A stretch of DNA of 48,928 nucleotides. Source: Leptolyngbya cf. ectocarpi LEGE 11479 (lineage in GTDB: Bacteria; Cyanobacteriota; Cyanobacteriia; Phormidesmidales; Phormidesmidaceae). This document shows positions 18,172-27,838 of this stretch, piece after piece (position 1 is the first letter of the stretch; every line of letters begins with the position of its first letter). The stretch is from assembly GCF_015207065.1 (NCBI RefSeq), contig NZ_JADEXP010000006.1, forward strand, positions 1 to 48,928. The letters run 5' to 3'. A model generated the notes under the pieces. That model did not search any database and had not been told where the DNA came from. It worked only from the letters and a program-made list of their open reading frames with translations. A program made the position numbers and the translations under genes.

Positions 18172-18293
18172 TCGCCGTTCTGAACCATGGGACCCACGTT
18201 ATTGCTAGTTTAGTTTACCTGGCCAGCGCTGCTGATCCCTACTCCCCATTCCCTACTCCCCGTCTTATCTAAAACTTTGAGCTTGACGCCATA

Positions 18294-20570
18294 CTAGCCT
18301 TGAGCCAGTACCTGAATCGTATTTAACAAAGTCGGCGGGTCAATCGGTTTCACCAGGCAATCATCAAACCCTTCCATAGCAGATTCATCGTCAAATTCTT
18401 CTAGATCTTCAGCATCCATCAAGGAAATCACCTTAATACCTGATATGGCCACATAGCGTTTTAGATCATCCACAATATAGTGACTATTGCCACTGACAAG
18501 ATGGTGATTAAGAATAATCGCTACAGGCTGTAAGATTTCCACCTGGTGCACAATACGCGACCCCTCAATCACCCAAATAACCTGATAGTTGGCAGCCGTT
18601 AGCAAATCACAAATCAGGCTGGCACTATTCTCGTCGTCTTCCAACAAAATAATCCGACCGGTAACCGGTTCAACGCTCTGAAATGACGTCGGTACACTAT
18701 CTGAGTGCTGCAGGGGAATGCGCACCGTAAACATAGATCCTTTTCCCGGTGTGGAAACCACCTGAATAGAACCATTGTGCAACTCAACCAGCTGTTTGGT
18801 GAGGGCCAACCCTAAGCCCGTGCCTGGATACTGACGTTGACGAGTCGTTTCTAACTGTTTGAATGTCTCAAATAAACTAGCTCGCTGAGTCTCAGGAATA
18901 CCAATACCAGTATCCTCCACCTGAAACATGACATTCTGTGGATCGCGCCAAACCCGTAGGCTAATACGTCCATCTTTATCGGTAAATTTAACCGCGTTAC
19001 TCAATAAATTAGCCAATATTTGACGGATACGTCGCGGATCGGCTCTAAAGCTATCATCGGTATCCGATAATCGTAAATTTATTCGTAAATCAACGCCCTT
19101 CGCCTGGGCTTCTTCTCGAAAACTCTCTAAGCTACTGCGGGCTAGATTTGATAGCGAAAAATCATTGATTTCCAGGACTGTCCGTCCCGCTTCAATTTTA
19201 GCAACTTCTAAAATGTCATTGATAATGTCTAGCAACTGTTCTCCACTGCTGTGAATAGTGTTGAGATAGTCTCGCTGACGGGGACTTAAATCGCCAAACG
19301 ACCATCGCAACAATGTTGCTGACATGCCGATAATATAGGTCAAGGGCGTTCGCAGCTCATGGCTCATCGTCGCCAGAAACTCACTTTTAGTTTTGTTGGC
19401 CGCCTCTGCTGCCATCAGCGCATCTTTGAGATTCTGGGTGCGATCTTCCACCTTGGTCTTAAGGCATAACTTTTGATACTGTAGCTGTTCCTGTAAATCT
19501 GATTGGCGCACCGCAATGGCCAGATGCTCTGCAATTTGAGCCAAAAAATTACCTTCCCAAGGCTGCCACTGGCGTGGCTTAATGGTTGTATTCTGCTGGC
19601 GGCAGTGGTGACCAATTAATAAGCCCCATACGTTTCCTTCCAACCATATGGGCACCACCAGCTGAGAGATGACATGGGCCTGCTGTAGCTGAGTGACTAA
19701 GCAAGCATGCTGCTGGTAGTAAGTCGCTATATTTTCAATGGCATAGTATCTTGGGGCTGATAAATTCTGATAGCGTTGATGCCAAGGCTTGTGGTTCAAA
19801 CAATGGGCATCGGCGTGATGTAGGATGGAGTCAATAGACGGATGGCCCCTAGCTTCGTAGGTAACATGGGGGCATCTCCTATCTCCAGACTGTTCTTCAG
19901 ACTGTTGTTGTTCCCCATGCGATTGACTGACCAAGGCGGGAGGATTAACAATCTGATAGATAAACAACCGATCAAGACACAACCATTCACAAACTTCATC
20001 CAATGTTGGTTGGATGACAGATGATAGCGGCGCTGAGTGCTGTAGGCGAGCAACCACATGCTGCAAAATAGTGGCCGCTGGTGGCAGAGATGTTGGCACT
20101 GATGCCAACATCTCTAAACCGTTAGCCTCCAAAACTAGCTGCTGGATCAGTTTGATCAGATTGTGGTTGTCCAAAGCTACCTCTTGGGAGGATTTTTCAG
20201 TGAATGAGTCAACAACGGTCATCTGCTTTTGTAACTGAGCCCAGGTGGACCGACTACTGGCACTCAAGCTCTTGCGCAACCAAGGCGAAGACAAAAACTG
20301 AATAATGACCAGTGGGTTGGTGCAGAGGCAAACCAAATAGCTACCAACACCGTCCGGCTGGGCTAGTAACAACAAGCTCGTTTGGCCTGTTGATAACAGC
20401 GAAAATTTCTCAATATTGGCTTCTGTAGATAACAGCTGGCCATCGTCTAGCTCCTGCTCAGAAAGATGAGAAATCGCTCCTGCCAGCAAGCCTAGGAGAC
20501 TTCTGCGCAACTGTTCAAAAACATGACGCGGAACGCTTTGATATTCTAAAGCTGAAGAGAAGCTAGACAT
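18294..20570 (-). CDS. Hybrid histidine kinase (GAF-HisKA-HATPase-degenerate receiver)
   Basis: 758 residues, no membrane segments. A GAF domain (about 168-355) with long inserts is followed by a coiled-coil linker, then HisKA with phospho-acceptor His404 (ATMSHELRTPL). The HATPase_c domain has N-box NLLSNAVKF (521-529), G1 DTGIGIP (553-559) and G2 GTGLGLAL (583-590), so autokinase activity is expected. The C-terminal receiver (about 638-756) keeps the acidic pair D645/D646 and Lys741. It has Asn688 (AIILNHHL) where the phosphorylated Asp should be, so it is probably not a phospho-acceptor. The GAF domain shows no obvious bilin Cys. First of a four-gene minus-strand run. Confidence 0.92.
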   Translation of the reverse strand: MSSFSSALEYQSVPRHVFEQLRRSLLGLLAGAISHLSEQELDDGQLLSTEANIEKFSLLSTGQTSLLLLAQPDGVGSYLVCLCTNPLVIIQFLSSPWLRKSLSASSRSTWAQLQKQMTVVDSFTEKSSQEVALDNHNLIKLIQQLVLEANGLEMLASVPTSLPPAATILQHVVARLQHSAPLSSVIQPTLDEVCEWLCLDRLFIYQIVNPPALVSQSHGEQQQSEEQSGDRRCPHVTYEARGHPSIDSILHHADAHCLNHKPWHQRYQNLSAPRYYAIENIATYYQQHACLVTQLQQAHVISQLVVPIWLEGNVWGLLIGHHCRQQNTTIKPRQWQPWEGNFLAQIAEHLAIAVRQSDLQEQLQYQKLCLKTKVEDRTQNLKDALMAAEAANKTKSEFLATMSHELRTPLTYIIGMSATLLRWSFGDLSPRQRDYLNTIHSSGEQLLDIINDILEVAKIEAGRTVLEINDFSLSNLARSSLESFREEAQAKGVDLRINLRLSDTDDSFRADPRRIRQILANLLSNAVKFTDKDGRISLRVWRDPQNVMFQVEDTGIGIPETQRASLFETFKQLETTRQRQYPGTGLGLALTKQLVELHNGSIQVVSTPGKGSMFTVRIPLQHSDSVPTSFQSVEPVTGRIILLEDDENSASLICDLLTAANYQVIWVIEGSRIVHQVEILQPVAIILNHHLVSGNSHYIVDDLKRYVAISGIKVISLMDAEDLEEFDDESAMEGFDDCLVKPIDPPTLLNTIQVLAQG

Positions 20571-20651
20571 AGCTATTTAATATCTCTATTTGACATCTTT
20601 TGGGATGAAAAACTTGGACCTGGCCACAAAATAGACGAAATAGGGATACCC

Positions 20652-20711
20652 ATGATGATGTTTCTCACGGGGGTATTAGTATTGACTGTTATTGTCATGT
20701 CTTTGGTTTAA
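20652..20711 (+). other. Possible 19-residue hydrophobic micro-peptide
   Basis: The frame reads MMMFLTGVLVLTVIVMSLV then TAA. It is entirely hydrophobic, as expected for a single-helix membrane peptide, with a weak AGGG about 7 bases upstream of the first of three ATGs. Such a short frame can easily arise by chance; there is no other support. Confidence 0.15.
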
Positions 20712-21192
20712 TCATTTATTTTATTTATTCATTGGATCCTATGTTCAAAAAACAGTAAGCTTAGTTTGCTCAAAAAATATGATCGTTAAGCAAAGGTAGC
20801 CACTAATAGATCAGACGTTTGGCAAGCATAAGAAAGATACCATTGGCATGAGAGGCCACTCAATTCCTTAACGATAAAACCAGCATTTGCCTTTAAAGAA
20901 TTGGTCTGACATTCTTAGTTACCATGGCTAAGAAACATTCTGTGCAACTAAAAATAATCTTATATTTTTATACGATTCATAAATAGTTGAATGCCGTAAG
21001 TTGCCGTTGTGATTAACCAGAATGAGCTGCTTTCATAGGTGACCCTAAAAGCGTCAATATCTAAGGAATTTCTGAGAGAAAAAGTATATTTGGGTTAAGC
21101 CATTGAAGGTGGTATCATCCTAGCCCTGGTATTTCAAGTTGAGGGTGAAACCCCATATTTCTTTCACAATGATGCTTGTCATGGGGCTGAAC

Positions 21193-21216
21193 TTAGTTTT
21201 TTAGTGAAAAAACTAA
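21193..21216. promoter_or_regulatory. Perfect A/T hairpin upstream of the ArsR-type gene
   Basis: TTAGTTTTTT (21193-21202) and AAAAAACTAA (21207-21216) form a 10-base perfect inverted repeat with loop AGTG. It lies about 100 bases before the ArsR ATG. It could be an operator for the ArsR-type dimer, or the end of a small RNA transcribed from the upstream gap. Confidence 0.35.
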
Positions 21217-21314
21217 ATCACTCTATTGCTATTGATGAATATATTGTTAGAATACCCAACAGGTTTTGCTCATAGTAGCTGTATTCATTTCCTTAGGGTT
21301 CTGGAGGTCCCGCG

Positions 21315-21698
21315 ATGGAACCTATCTCTGCTGAAGTAATTCAGCAAGTGGCCGATTATTTCAGTGTTCTGAGCGAGCCCATGCGGCTCAAACTTCTGAA
21401 TCTTTTAGGGAATGGTGAGAAATGTGTGCAGGAGCTGGTGGAAGTTACTGAAACTAGTCAAGCCAATGTGTCCAAGCACCTTAAAGTGATGCTGCAGGCC
21501 GGTATTCTTCTCCGTCGTACCGAGGGCACATCTTCGTTTTATCGGGTAGCTGACGATTTAAGTTTTCAGCTATGCAGTTTGGTGTGCGATCGCATTGCCA
21601 GCCGCATTGAGGAACAGGCCAAGCATTTTCGTGCCTTTAGCTTTTCAAACCAGGAAATCGCTGCGCCAGAGGTGGAACAGGCTGAAGCTACAGGCTAG
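21315..21698 (+). CDS. ArsR/SmtB-family transcriptional regulator
   Basis: 127 residues, a single winged helix-turn-helix domain (about 8-95): VLSEPMRLKLLNLL, then ELVEVTETSQANVSKHLKVMLQAGILLRR. A strong GGAGG at 21303-21307 precedes the ATG by 7 bases. Cys37 lies where the SmtB/ArsR alpha-3 metal motif ELCVCD would be (EKCVQEL). Cys87 and Cys91 form a CxxxC in the last helix. So metal, metalloid or thiol sensing is possible but not established. An acidic tail follows residue 110. No transporter or target gene is adjacent. Confidence 0.9.
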   Translation: MEPISAEVIQQVADYFSVLSEPMRLKLLNLLGNGEKCVQELVEVTETSQANVSKHLKVMLQAGILLRRTEGTSSFYRVADDLSFQLCSLVCDRIASRIEEQAKHFRAFSFSNQEIAAPEVEQAEATG

Positions 21699-21745
21699 GT
21701 TAACGATCCTGGACTACTAGCGGTCAGCCTATCAAAATAGCGGTC

Positions 21746-23866
21746 CTAGGCAATCCGATAGTGGCATCCCAGGGTTGCCCAGTGGGCGGTATGCAGGGTA
21801 TAGCTACCGGCGTCATCGGCGGCGGCGTGGCTGCTCAAGTCTTTGAGTAGCGCCTGTACCAGTGGTAGAGCATTTTCCCCTAAGGTTACCCGCTGATTGC
21901 TGGCGGAATTTGCAACCGATAGGAGCTCTTGCCAGCAGTTGAGCAGAGGGCTGGTGCTGCAAACCAGATAGGTTTCGACGCGGCCTTCAGTGTCATCGAC
22001 CACCCAGGTATTCTGGTTAGGCAGGCTTAGGGCTGTGCCAGGGGCTAATGTCATCGCAGCCTGTAATGACTCCATAGAATAGGGTTGACCGTCGCTGGGG
22101 GGGAAAAAGGCCAGCATGCGATCGCGAGCATCAAACCCCAGCAGCATGACATATACAGGATCAGCCCCAAAGTTTAGGGCCTGATAGCGCACCTGGACAC
22201 CTTTTGAAAATTCAACCGGATAATTTTGACGGCTAACCGCATCAGCCAAACGACTTTTTGACGCTTGACCGGTCGCTCGTCGAGTCTCCTGCTGCACCGC
22301 CAGCTTTTCAGTCTCCCCCACGACCAGCAGATTGAGACGTATGGCCAAGTGGGACGAGGCTTGGTTTTCACTCAACCGCAACAGCTTCATCGCCAGTATA
22401 GTTTCCAGCTTGGGCGATAGACGGCTGACCGCCATCTTCACCGCTTCGTCTTGTTTGGCTAAGGAGCCGGAAATCAGAGCCCGAGTGGGGGTAAACAGAC
22501 CGTAAACCTGGGTTGCCGTTGGTGTGTCTGAATCTGAAGCCTCGTCCGTCTGGAATTTGCCCAACATACAGTCAGCTGGGCGCGAATCATCGGTCGATTC
22601 CACAAACGACAGTGCCGCTAGGGCGCTGGTGGCATCAACCCGCTCAATTCTTTCTAGGTTTGAGTCTATAGAAACGGTCAGGGGCAGGGTCTTGGGTAAA
22701 ACTCGCATCACCTCATACAGGGGCTGACCCACGGGCCAGGTTTCACCGTCGGGTAGCTTGAACCGTCCAGTTAGCCCCGATTGCGATCGCATCACCACAG
22801 GTGATGCATCACCGTCAGGCTGTCGCCCAAAACTAAATCGCTCACTATACTGCACCACATCAGCAGGCAGTCCCCCTAGCCACAAATTAGCCGAGCGGCC
22901 CTCCACTGAGGTAAGTACCGCATCTAGACAGGGTAAATCAGTGTCTCCATAGAGCGTATGTTCATCAGCGGTTTGGGTCGTCCAGCTAGGGGTTTGATTG
23001 GGAACTATGGGCAAAAGCGACTCCTGGGCACCGCGCATCGCCGCCGATAGCTTAGTCGGTAACTGGGCAGCCCAGAGATAGCGGGTCAACCCATAGGTAA
23101 ATAATCCAGCCCCAAAATCAGTCCACTGCCGCTCGATGACCGGCTGACCATCACGGGCCGCCATCAGTAAATCACCTGGGAAAAATGCAGGTTCCGTCGA
23201 CGTTTGTACCTTGCTCACGTCTGCAGCTAGAGCATCAGATACATCAGGAAAATGGAAGGCTTCCACCACCGGCATATGCCAGCGAGCCCGAGAATTATAG
23301 CCGCTAGATAACGGCACATCGGGCCGACTATACCCGGCGTCTATCACCGTAAATAACTGCTTTGTCTTTAACCTAGCCAGAATCTGTTTGACCCACGATA
23401 CTGGCACATCCCTGGACATCGACTCAGTCGCCGTTGGCAAATAGCCATCCACCGGCACCCAGGTTTTAATCCGTTTACCCGCGATCTCTACCTGGCCGCC
23501 ATAACCACTAAAGTGCACCACCACACAATCATTGGCGCTCGCCGTTTGGGTGAGCTGATAGAGCGCCTCTAAAATGGCAGACTGGGTGGCCTGGCCATCC
23601 ACTAAAGTCACCAAATTACTAGCATCAAACCCAAATCGATGGAGCAGCAACTGGCGCTGGAGTTCAATATCCGTCAGACAGCCCTGGAGCGATTTTAATC
23701 CTTGCCCCAGGGTCGCATTGGGATACTGATTAATCCCGATGAGCAGAGCCAGCTTACGACGGGAGGGATCTGCCAAGGCCTGCTGCCAGCCTAGCAGCCG
23801 GGACTGGCTCAATCCCAATCCCCCTACAATAGCCCCTGTCGCTGACAAAAACTCCCGTCGCTTCAC
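21746..23866 (-). CDS. Caspase-fold (orthocaspase-like) protein lacking both catalytic residues
   Basis: 706 residues. The N-terminus MKRREFLSATGAIVGGLGLS is a twin-arginine (Tat) signal, so the protein should be exported folded. The peptidase C14 p20-like domain (about 36-330) starts KLALLIGINQYPN. The catalytic His motif (usually HFSGHG) is HFSGYGGQ, giving Tyr122, and the catalytic Cys motif (usually DACYSG) is VIDAGYSR, giving Gly178. It is therefore a pseudo-caspase. The C-terminal about 370 residues contain a DUF4384-like region (VRYQALNFGADPVYVMLLGFD ARDRMLAFFPP). It begins 21 bases after sat on the same strand, so it is likely the third gene of mnmA-sat-caspase-like. Confidence 0.88.
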   Translation of the reverse strand: MKRREFLSATGAIVGGLGLSQSRLLGWQQALADPSRRKLALLIGINQYPNATLGQGLKSLQGCLTDIELQRQLLLHRFGFDASNLVTLVDGQATQSAILEALYQLTQTASANDCVVVHFSGYGGQVEIAGKRIKTWVPVDGYLPTATESMSRDVPVSWVKQILARLKTKQLFTVIDAGYSRPDVPLSSGYNSRARWHMPVVEAFHFPDVSDALAADVSKVQTSTEPAFFPGDLLMAARDGQPVIERQWTDFGAGLFTYGLTRYLWAAQLPTKLSAAMRGAQESLLPIVPNQTPSWTTQTADEHTLYGDTDLPCLDAVLTSVEGRSANLWLGGLPADVVQYSERFSFGRQPDGDASPVVMRSQSGLTGRFKLPDGETWPVGQPLYEVMRVLPKTLPLTVSIDSNLERIERVDATSALAALSFVESTDDSRPADCMLGKFQTDEASDSDTPTATQVYGLFTPTRALISGSLAKQDEAVKMAVSRLSPKLETILAMKLLRLSENQASSHLAIRLNLLVVGETEKLAVQQETRRATGQASKSRLADAVSRQNYPVEFSKGVQVRYQALNFGADPVYVMLLGFDARDRMLAFFPPSDGQPYSMESLQAAMTLAPGTALSLPNQNTWVVDDTEGRVETYLVCSTSPLLNCWQELLSVANSASNQRVTLGENALPLVQALLKDLSSHAAADDAGSYTLHTAHWATLGCHYRIA

Positions 23867-23887
23867 TACCCAACTACTCCATTAGCT

Positions 23888-25054
23888 TTAGGCCTGCATG
23901 GCGCGAGATAGCTCGGCAGCCACTTCTGGACGAGAAAACTCCGGTGGAGGTAGCTCGCCACGACGCAGCATTTCACGCACTTTTGTACCCGATAGGTGGA
24001 TCCGCTCTTCTTTACTGCTGGGACTAGTCTTACTAGTAGCCATGGTCCCGGTACGGGTGCAGTAGAACGCATGCTCAAACTTCATCGGGGTAATTCCCAG
24101 CTCACCAGGTTCAAACTGATCAAAGATATGCTGGGCATCGTAAGTGCCATAGTAGTCACCCACACCGGCATGGTCTCGACCCACAATAAAGTGAGTGCAG
24201 CCATAGTTCTTACGAATAAGAGCGTGGAAAATTGCCTCGCGAGGACCAGCGTAGCGCATAGCCGATGGATTAATCGCCAAAATTACCCGATCTTGAGGAA
24301 AGTAGCGATCCATCATGATTTCATAACACCGCATGCGCACATCAGCGGGGATGTCATCTTTTTTTGTGGCCCCTACCAGCGGGTGCAGAAATAGGCCATC
24401 CACCGTCTCTAGGGCACACTTCTGGATGTACTCATGGGCGCGATGAATGGGATTACGGGTTTGGAAACCCACAACCGTTTTCCAGCCACGCTCACGAAAC
24501 ATAGCGCGAGAAGCGGCAGGATCAATTTGATACTTAGGAAATAGGGGATGATCGTCACGCTCTAGCAGCCATACGGGGCCAGCTAGATTGATCGGTCCCT
24601 GGTCATAAACAACTTTTACCCCCGGATGTTTATCTTCATCCGTACGATAAACATTCACCGCTTCTTTTTGCTTGTCGTAGGTATATTTCTCAGCCAGTTC
24701 AAGCACCCCCACATAGCGCCCGGTGCTGTCGTTCAGGCGAATGAGCATACCCTCATTTAAAGGAGCCGCAATCTCTTCGGTCACCGATAGCGTCACGGGT
24801 ACCGACCAGGGGAGACCGCTAGCGAGGCGCATATCAGTCACGACAGGCTCGTAATCAGCCTGGCCCATAAAGCCGCTCAGCGGGCTAAAGCCACCGATGG
24901 CAATCATGACCAAATCTGACAAGGCCCGGTCGTCTAGGGTGACCTGAGGTAAGAAATCAGCTTTACTTAAAAACTCTGCTTTTTGCTCATCGGATGCTAA
25001 GCGGTTAATAAGCGTGCCGCCGTGGGCAGCGATCCCATCAATAGTTAATGTCAA
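23888..25054 (-). CDS. sat: ATP sulfurylase (sulfate adenylyltransferase)
   Basis: 388 residues, the single-chain dissimilatory/plant-type enzyme found in cyanobacteria. The N-terminal PUA-like domain (about 1-165) is followed by the catalytic domain with [24 protein letters not shown] and [17 protein letters not shown], the nucleotide-binding and active-site motifs. It makes adenosine 5'-phosphosulfate from sulfate and ATP, the first step of sulfate assimilation. It lies 44 bases after mnmA on the same strand; cysE is about 5 kb away on the same strand. Confidence 0.97.
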   Translation of the reverse strand: MTLTIDGIAAHGGTLINRLASDEQKAEFLSKADFLPQVTLDDRALSDLVMIAIGGFSPLSGFMGQADYEPVVTDMRLASGLPWSVPVTLSVTEEIAAPLNEGMLIRLNDSTGRYVGVLELAEKYTYDKQKEAVNVYRTDEDKHPGVKVVYDQGPINLAGPVWLLERDDHPLFPKYQIDPAASRAMFRERGWKTVVGFQTRNPIHRAHEYIQKCALETVDGLFLHPLVGATKKDDIPADVRMRCYEIMMDRYFPQDRVILAINPSAMRYAGPREAIFHALIRKNYGCTHFIVGRDHAGVGDYYGTYDAQHIFDQFEPGELGITPMKFEHAFYCTRTGTMATSKTSPSSKEERIHLSGTKVREMLRRGELPPPEFSRPEVAAELSRAMQA

Positions 25055-25098
25055 AAGTCCCTCTTTTCTTCTATAGAAACTGCGTCAAGAGTCATCAG

Positions 25099-26157
25099 TT
25101 AAGCGAACGGTCGAATAATACCGCCGCCGAGCACCCGATCGTCACTGTCGTACCATACGGCGGCCTGCCCTGGAGAAACACTAAACTGAGGCTCTGTAAA
25201 AACAAGTTTTACGGAACCATCGAGTAAGGGAACCACCGTGGCATCCACCGCAGGGGAGCGATAACGAATTTGAACCGTCGTCGCAATCGGAGCATTGGGC
25301 GCCTCAATGGACACCCAATTGACCCGATCAATGATGCACTGAGGCTGATGAACACTGTCCCGTTCACCCACAACCACTTGGTTGCGAGCAACGTCTAAAG
25401 CCACGACGTAGAGGGGGGCTGGAGCGGCAATACCCAACCCTTTACGCTGACCAATGGTGTAATGATGAATACCGGTATGCTGTCCCAATACCTGACCGTC
25501 GGCATTGACAATGTCGCCAGGTTTAGAGGCCAAATATTTATCTAAAAACGCCTGCATAGAACCATGCTGCTCAATCAGGCAAAGATCCTGACTTTCGGGC
25601 TTTTCGGCGGTGTGCAGACCGAGCTGAGCTGCCATGGCTCTCGTCTGTACCTTGGTTTGCTCACCCAGCGGAAACTGAGTCACCCCTAGCTGTTCCTGGG
25701 TAAGATCGTAGAGAAAATAGGACTGATCTTTGGATCGATCAACGGCGCGGCGCAGCTCATAGCGCCCTGTTTGGGGATTGTGGGCAATGCGGGCATAGTG
25801 CCCCGTCGCAATGGTCTGTACGCCAAATTCCTGACGGGCATACTCCAGCATGGGGCCAAACTTCACACTGCGGTTGCACTGGGAGCAGGGTAGCGGGGTG
25901 ATACCTTGGCTGTAGCCTTCCACCAGGTAGTTAACTATTTTTTCTTCGAAGAGTTCACGGGTATCCACCACGTGATACGGAATATTCAGCTCTTCACATA
26001 GCTGGGCGGCATCTACCATACCCTCAGAACAGCATTGTCCTTTGCCCTTCATGAGCCACAGTGTGAGACCAATGACATCATGCCCCTGCTGGTGTAAGGT
26101 CGCCGCGGCTACCGAACTATCTACTCCCCCAGAAAGACCTACAACAACCTTGCCCAT
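25099..26157 (-). CDS. mnmA: tRNA-specific 2-thiouridylase
   Basis: 352 residues from the ATG at 26157 ([21 protein letters not shown]). The frame is open to 26280, but the extra N-terminus is not family-like and would overlap the divergent nnr gene. The SGGVDSS PP-loop binds ATP, the catalytic cysteines are in [13 protein letters not shown] and ESQDLCLI, and the C-terminal beta-barrel ends [16 protein letters not shown]. It thiolates U34 of Glu, Gln and Lys tRNAs using relayed persulfide sulfur. First gene of an apparent mnmA-sat-caspase-like unit. Confidence 0.96.
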   Translation of the reverse strand: MGKVVVGLSGGVDSSVAAATLHQQGHDVIGLTLWLMKGKGQCCSEGMVDAAQLCEELNIPYHVVDTRELFEEKIVNYLVEGYSQGITPLPCSQCNRSVKFGPMLEYARQEFGVQTIATGHYARIAHNPQTGRYELRRAVDRSKDQSYFLYDLTQEQLGVTQFPLGEQTKVQTRAMAAQLGLHTAEKPESQDLCLIEQHGSMQAFLDKYLASKPGDIVNADGQVLGQHTGIHHYTIGQRKGLGIAAPAPLYVVALDVARNQVVVGERDSVHQPQCIIDRVNWVSIEAPNAPIATTVQIRYRSPAVDATVVPLLDGSVKLVFTEPQFSVSPGQAAVWYDSDDRVLGGGIIRPFA

Positions 26158-26251
26158 AACTGCACGTATCAAAATGCCAATACTTAGGCTAACACTCCAA
26201 CTACAAAACCGTGATTGCTCATAGCTACTTTTGATATTGGATCTATATCCC

Positions 26252-27793
26252 ATGGCCAATCGAAGACCTAGATCTAGCATTCAGAATTTTTGTGTCAGTG
26301 CTGCCGAAATGCAGGCCATTGAGACGCAGCTTTTTGACTCAGGATTTCCCATCGCGGCTCTGATGGAAAAGGTGGCAGGGCGGATTGTGGACTATGGGTT
26401 GGAACACTGGGAGCGATCGCAACCTGTAGGGGTGTTAGTCGGTCCAGGTCACAACGGCGGCGACGCCTTAGTCATCGCCCGTGAGCTGTATCTCCAGGGC
26501 TACGACGTGGTGATCTATGCCCCCTTTGAGCGGTGTAAGCCTTTGACAGCCGACCATGGCCGCTACTGCCGCAGCTTGGGTATTCCCTGGTATAGCAGCT
26601 GGGCTGAGCTGGAATCTGTTTTGGACCGATGTGCGCTGGTGGTGGATGGTTTATTTGGCTTTGGTTTAAGTCGCCCCCTGACAGGAGAGGTGGCGGCAGC
26701 GGTCACCGCCATTAATCAGAGTTCGGTGCCTGTGGTCAGTATCGACCTGCCCTCGGGGATCCACACCGATAGCGGCGAACCGCTCGGCACAGCCATCAGA
26801 GCCCAGACCACCCTCTGTCTAGGTCTATGGAAACGGGCCTGTTTACAGGAAGCAGCTCAGCCTTATTTAGGCGCCGCTCGTCTGATTGACTTTGATATTC
26901 CACTGGCCAATATCGACGCGGTGGTGGGTGCTCGGCCCAAGGTACAGCGGCTGACCCACGAACGGGCGCTACAGGCACTACCGCTGAAACGCTCCCCGGT
27001 GGCTCACAAATATACGGTGGGACAGCTTTTGGTGATCGCAGGCTCCAGGCAATATGTGGGAGCGGCCCTACTGACAGGCTATGGAGCCGTGGCCAGCGGG
27101 GTGGGTATGGTCACGTTGGTGGTGCCTGAGAGTTTGCGATCGCACATCGTGACCATGCTGCCAGGGGCCTTAGTCATCGGCGCTCAAGAAACACCAGCAG
27201 GGACCATTGCGGCCCTGCCGCCGCTCGATCGATACAATGCCATTGCCTGCGGTCCAGGATTAGCCCAGGTAGACTGGCTGCCTGAAGTCTTAGCGAGTGC
27301 CGCACCGCTACTGCTAGACGCTGACGGCCTCAATGGTATTACGGCCCAGCAGCTGACCGAGCGTCAGGGATCAACGGTGATCACGCCCCACCCAGGAGAG
27401 TTCCGACGATTATTTCCAGAGCTGACGGTGGGGCATGAGGGAGCCCTTAAGGCGGCTCAGTTGACCGGAGCCACGGTGGTGCTTAAAGGAGCCAAGGTAG
27501 CCATGGCCACGCCTGAGGGTCTGTGGCTCAATCCTGAAAGTACTCCAGCCTTGGCTCGAGGGGGAAGTGGCGATGTGCTAACGGGTCTAATGGGGGGACT
27601 GATGGCGCAGCGGCTTGCCCAGGATGCTGAGCAGGCGATGATCGATGCCGTTCTAGGAGCAGTTTGGTGGCATGCCCAAGCGGGGATATATGCCCACCAG
27701 CGACGGACGGTGCTGGGGGTAGATCCACGGGAGCTGGCCCGTTGTTTAAATTCGGCGTTGGCGGCTTGTTTGAACAAGTGTGCCAAGCCATAG
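26252..27793 (+). CDS. nnr: Bifunctional NAD(P)H-hydrate epimerase / ADP-dependent dehydratase
   Basis: 513 residues from the ATG at 26252 (a TTG at 26231 is in frame). The YjeF_N epimerase domain (about 10-215) has [24 protein letters not shown] and [14 protein letters not shown]. The C-terminal ribokinase-like dehydratase (about 235-500) has the late motifs [13 protein letters not shown] and [17 protein letters not shown]. Together they repair damaged NADHX and NADPHX. It is divergent from mnmA and converges with the antiporter gene. Confidence 0.96.
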   Translation: MANRRPRSSIQNFCVSAAEMQAIETQLFDSGFPIAALMEKVAGRIVDYGLEHWERSQPVGVLVGPGHNGGDALVIARELYLQGYDVVIYAPFERCKPLTADHGRYCRSLGIPWYSSWAELESVLDRCALVVDGLFGFGLSRPLTGEVAAAVTAINQSSVPVVSIDLPSGIHTDSGEPLGTAIRAQTTLCLGLWKRACLQEAAQPYLGAARLIDFDIPLANIDAVVGARPKVQRLTHERALQALPLKRSPVAHKYTVGQLLVIAGSRQYVGAALLTGYGAVASGVGMVTLVVPESLRSHIVTMLPGALVIGAQETPAGTIAALPPLDRYNAIACGPGLAQVDWLPEVLASAAPLLLDADGLNGITAQQLTERQGSTVITPHPGEFRRLFPELTVGHEGALKAAQLTGATVVLKGAKVAMATPEGLWLNPESTPALARGGSGDVLTGLMGGLMAQRLAQDAEQAMIDAVLGAVWWHAQAGIYAHQRRTVLGVDPRELARCLNSALAACLNKCAKP

Positions 27794-27838
27794 ATTAAAT
27801 CTAAATGCGGCGAATTCGGATGGTGGGCAGTGCCCACC

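Larger units (their letters stand above)
20571..21314. other. 744-base stretch without a confident gene
   Basis: AT-rich intergenic DNA between the hybrid kinase and the ArsR-type gene, which are divergent. It holds a 19-codon hydrophobic frame (20652-20711), a perfect 10-base A/T hairpin (21193-21216) and presumably both divergent promoters. No tRNA, riboswitch or longer coding frame is supported. Its length relative to other gaps here suggests a non-coding RNA or a lost gene is possible. Confidence 0.5.

Noticed and set aside
26157-26280. Upstream extension of mnmA
   Set aside because: The extra residues do not match MnmA and would overlap the nnr start; the family begins [15 protein letters not shown].
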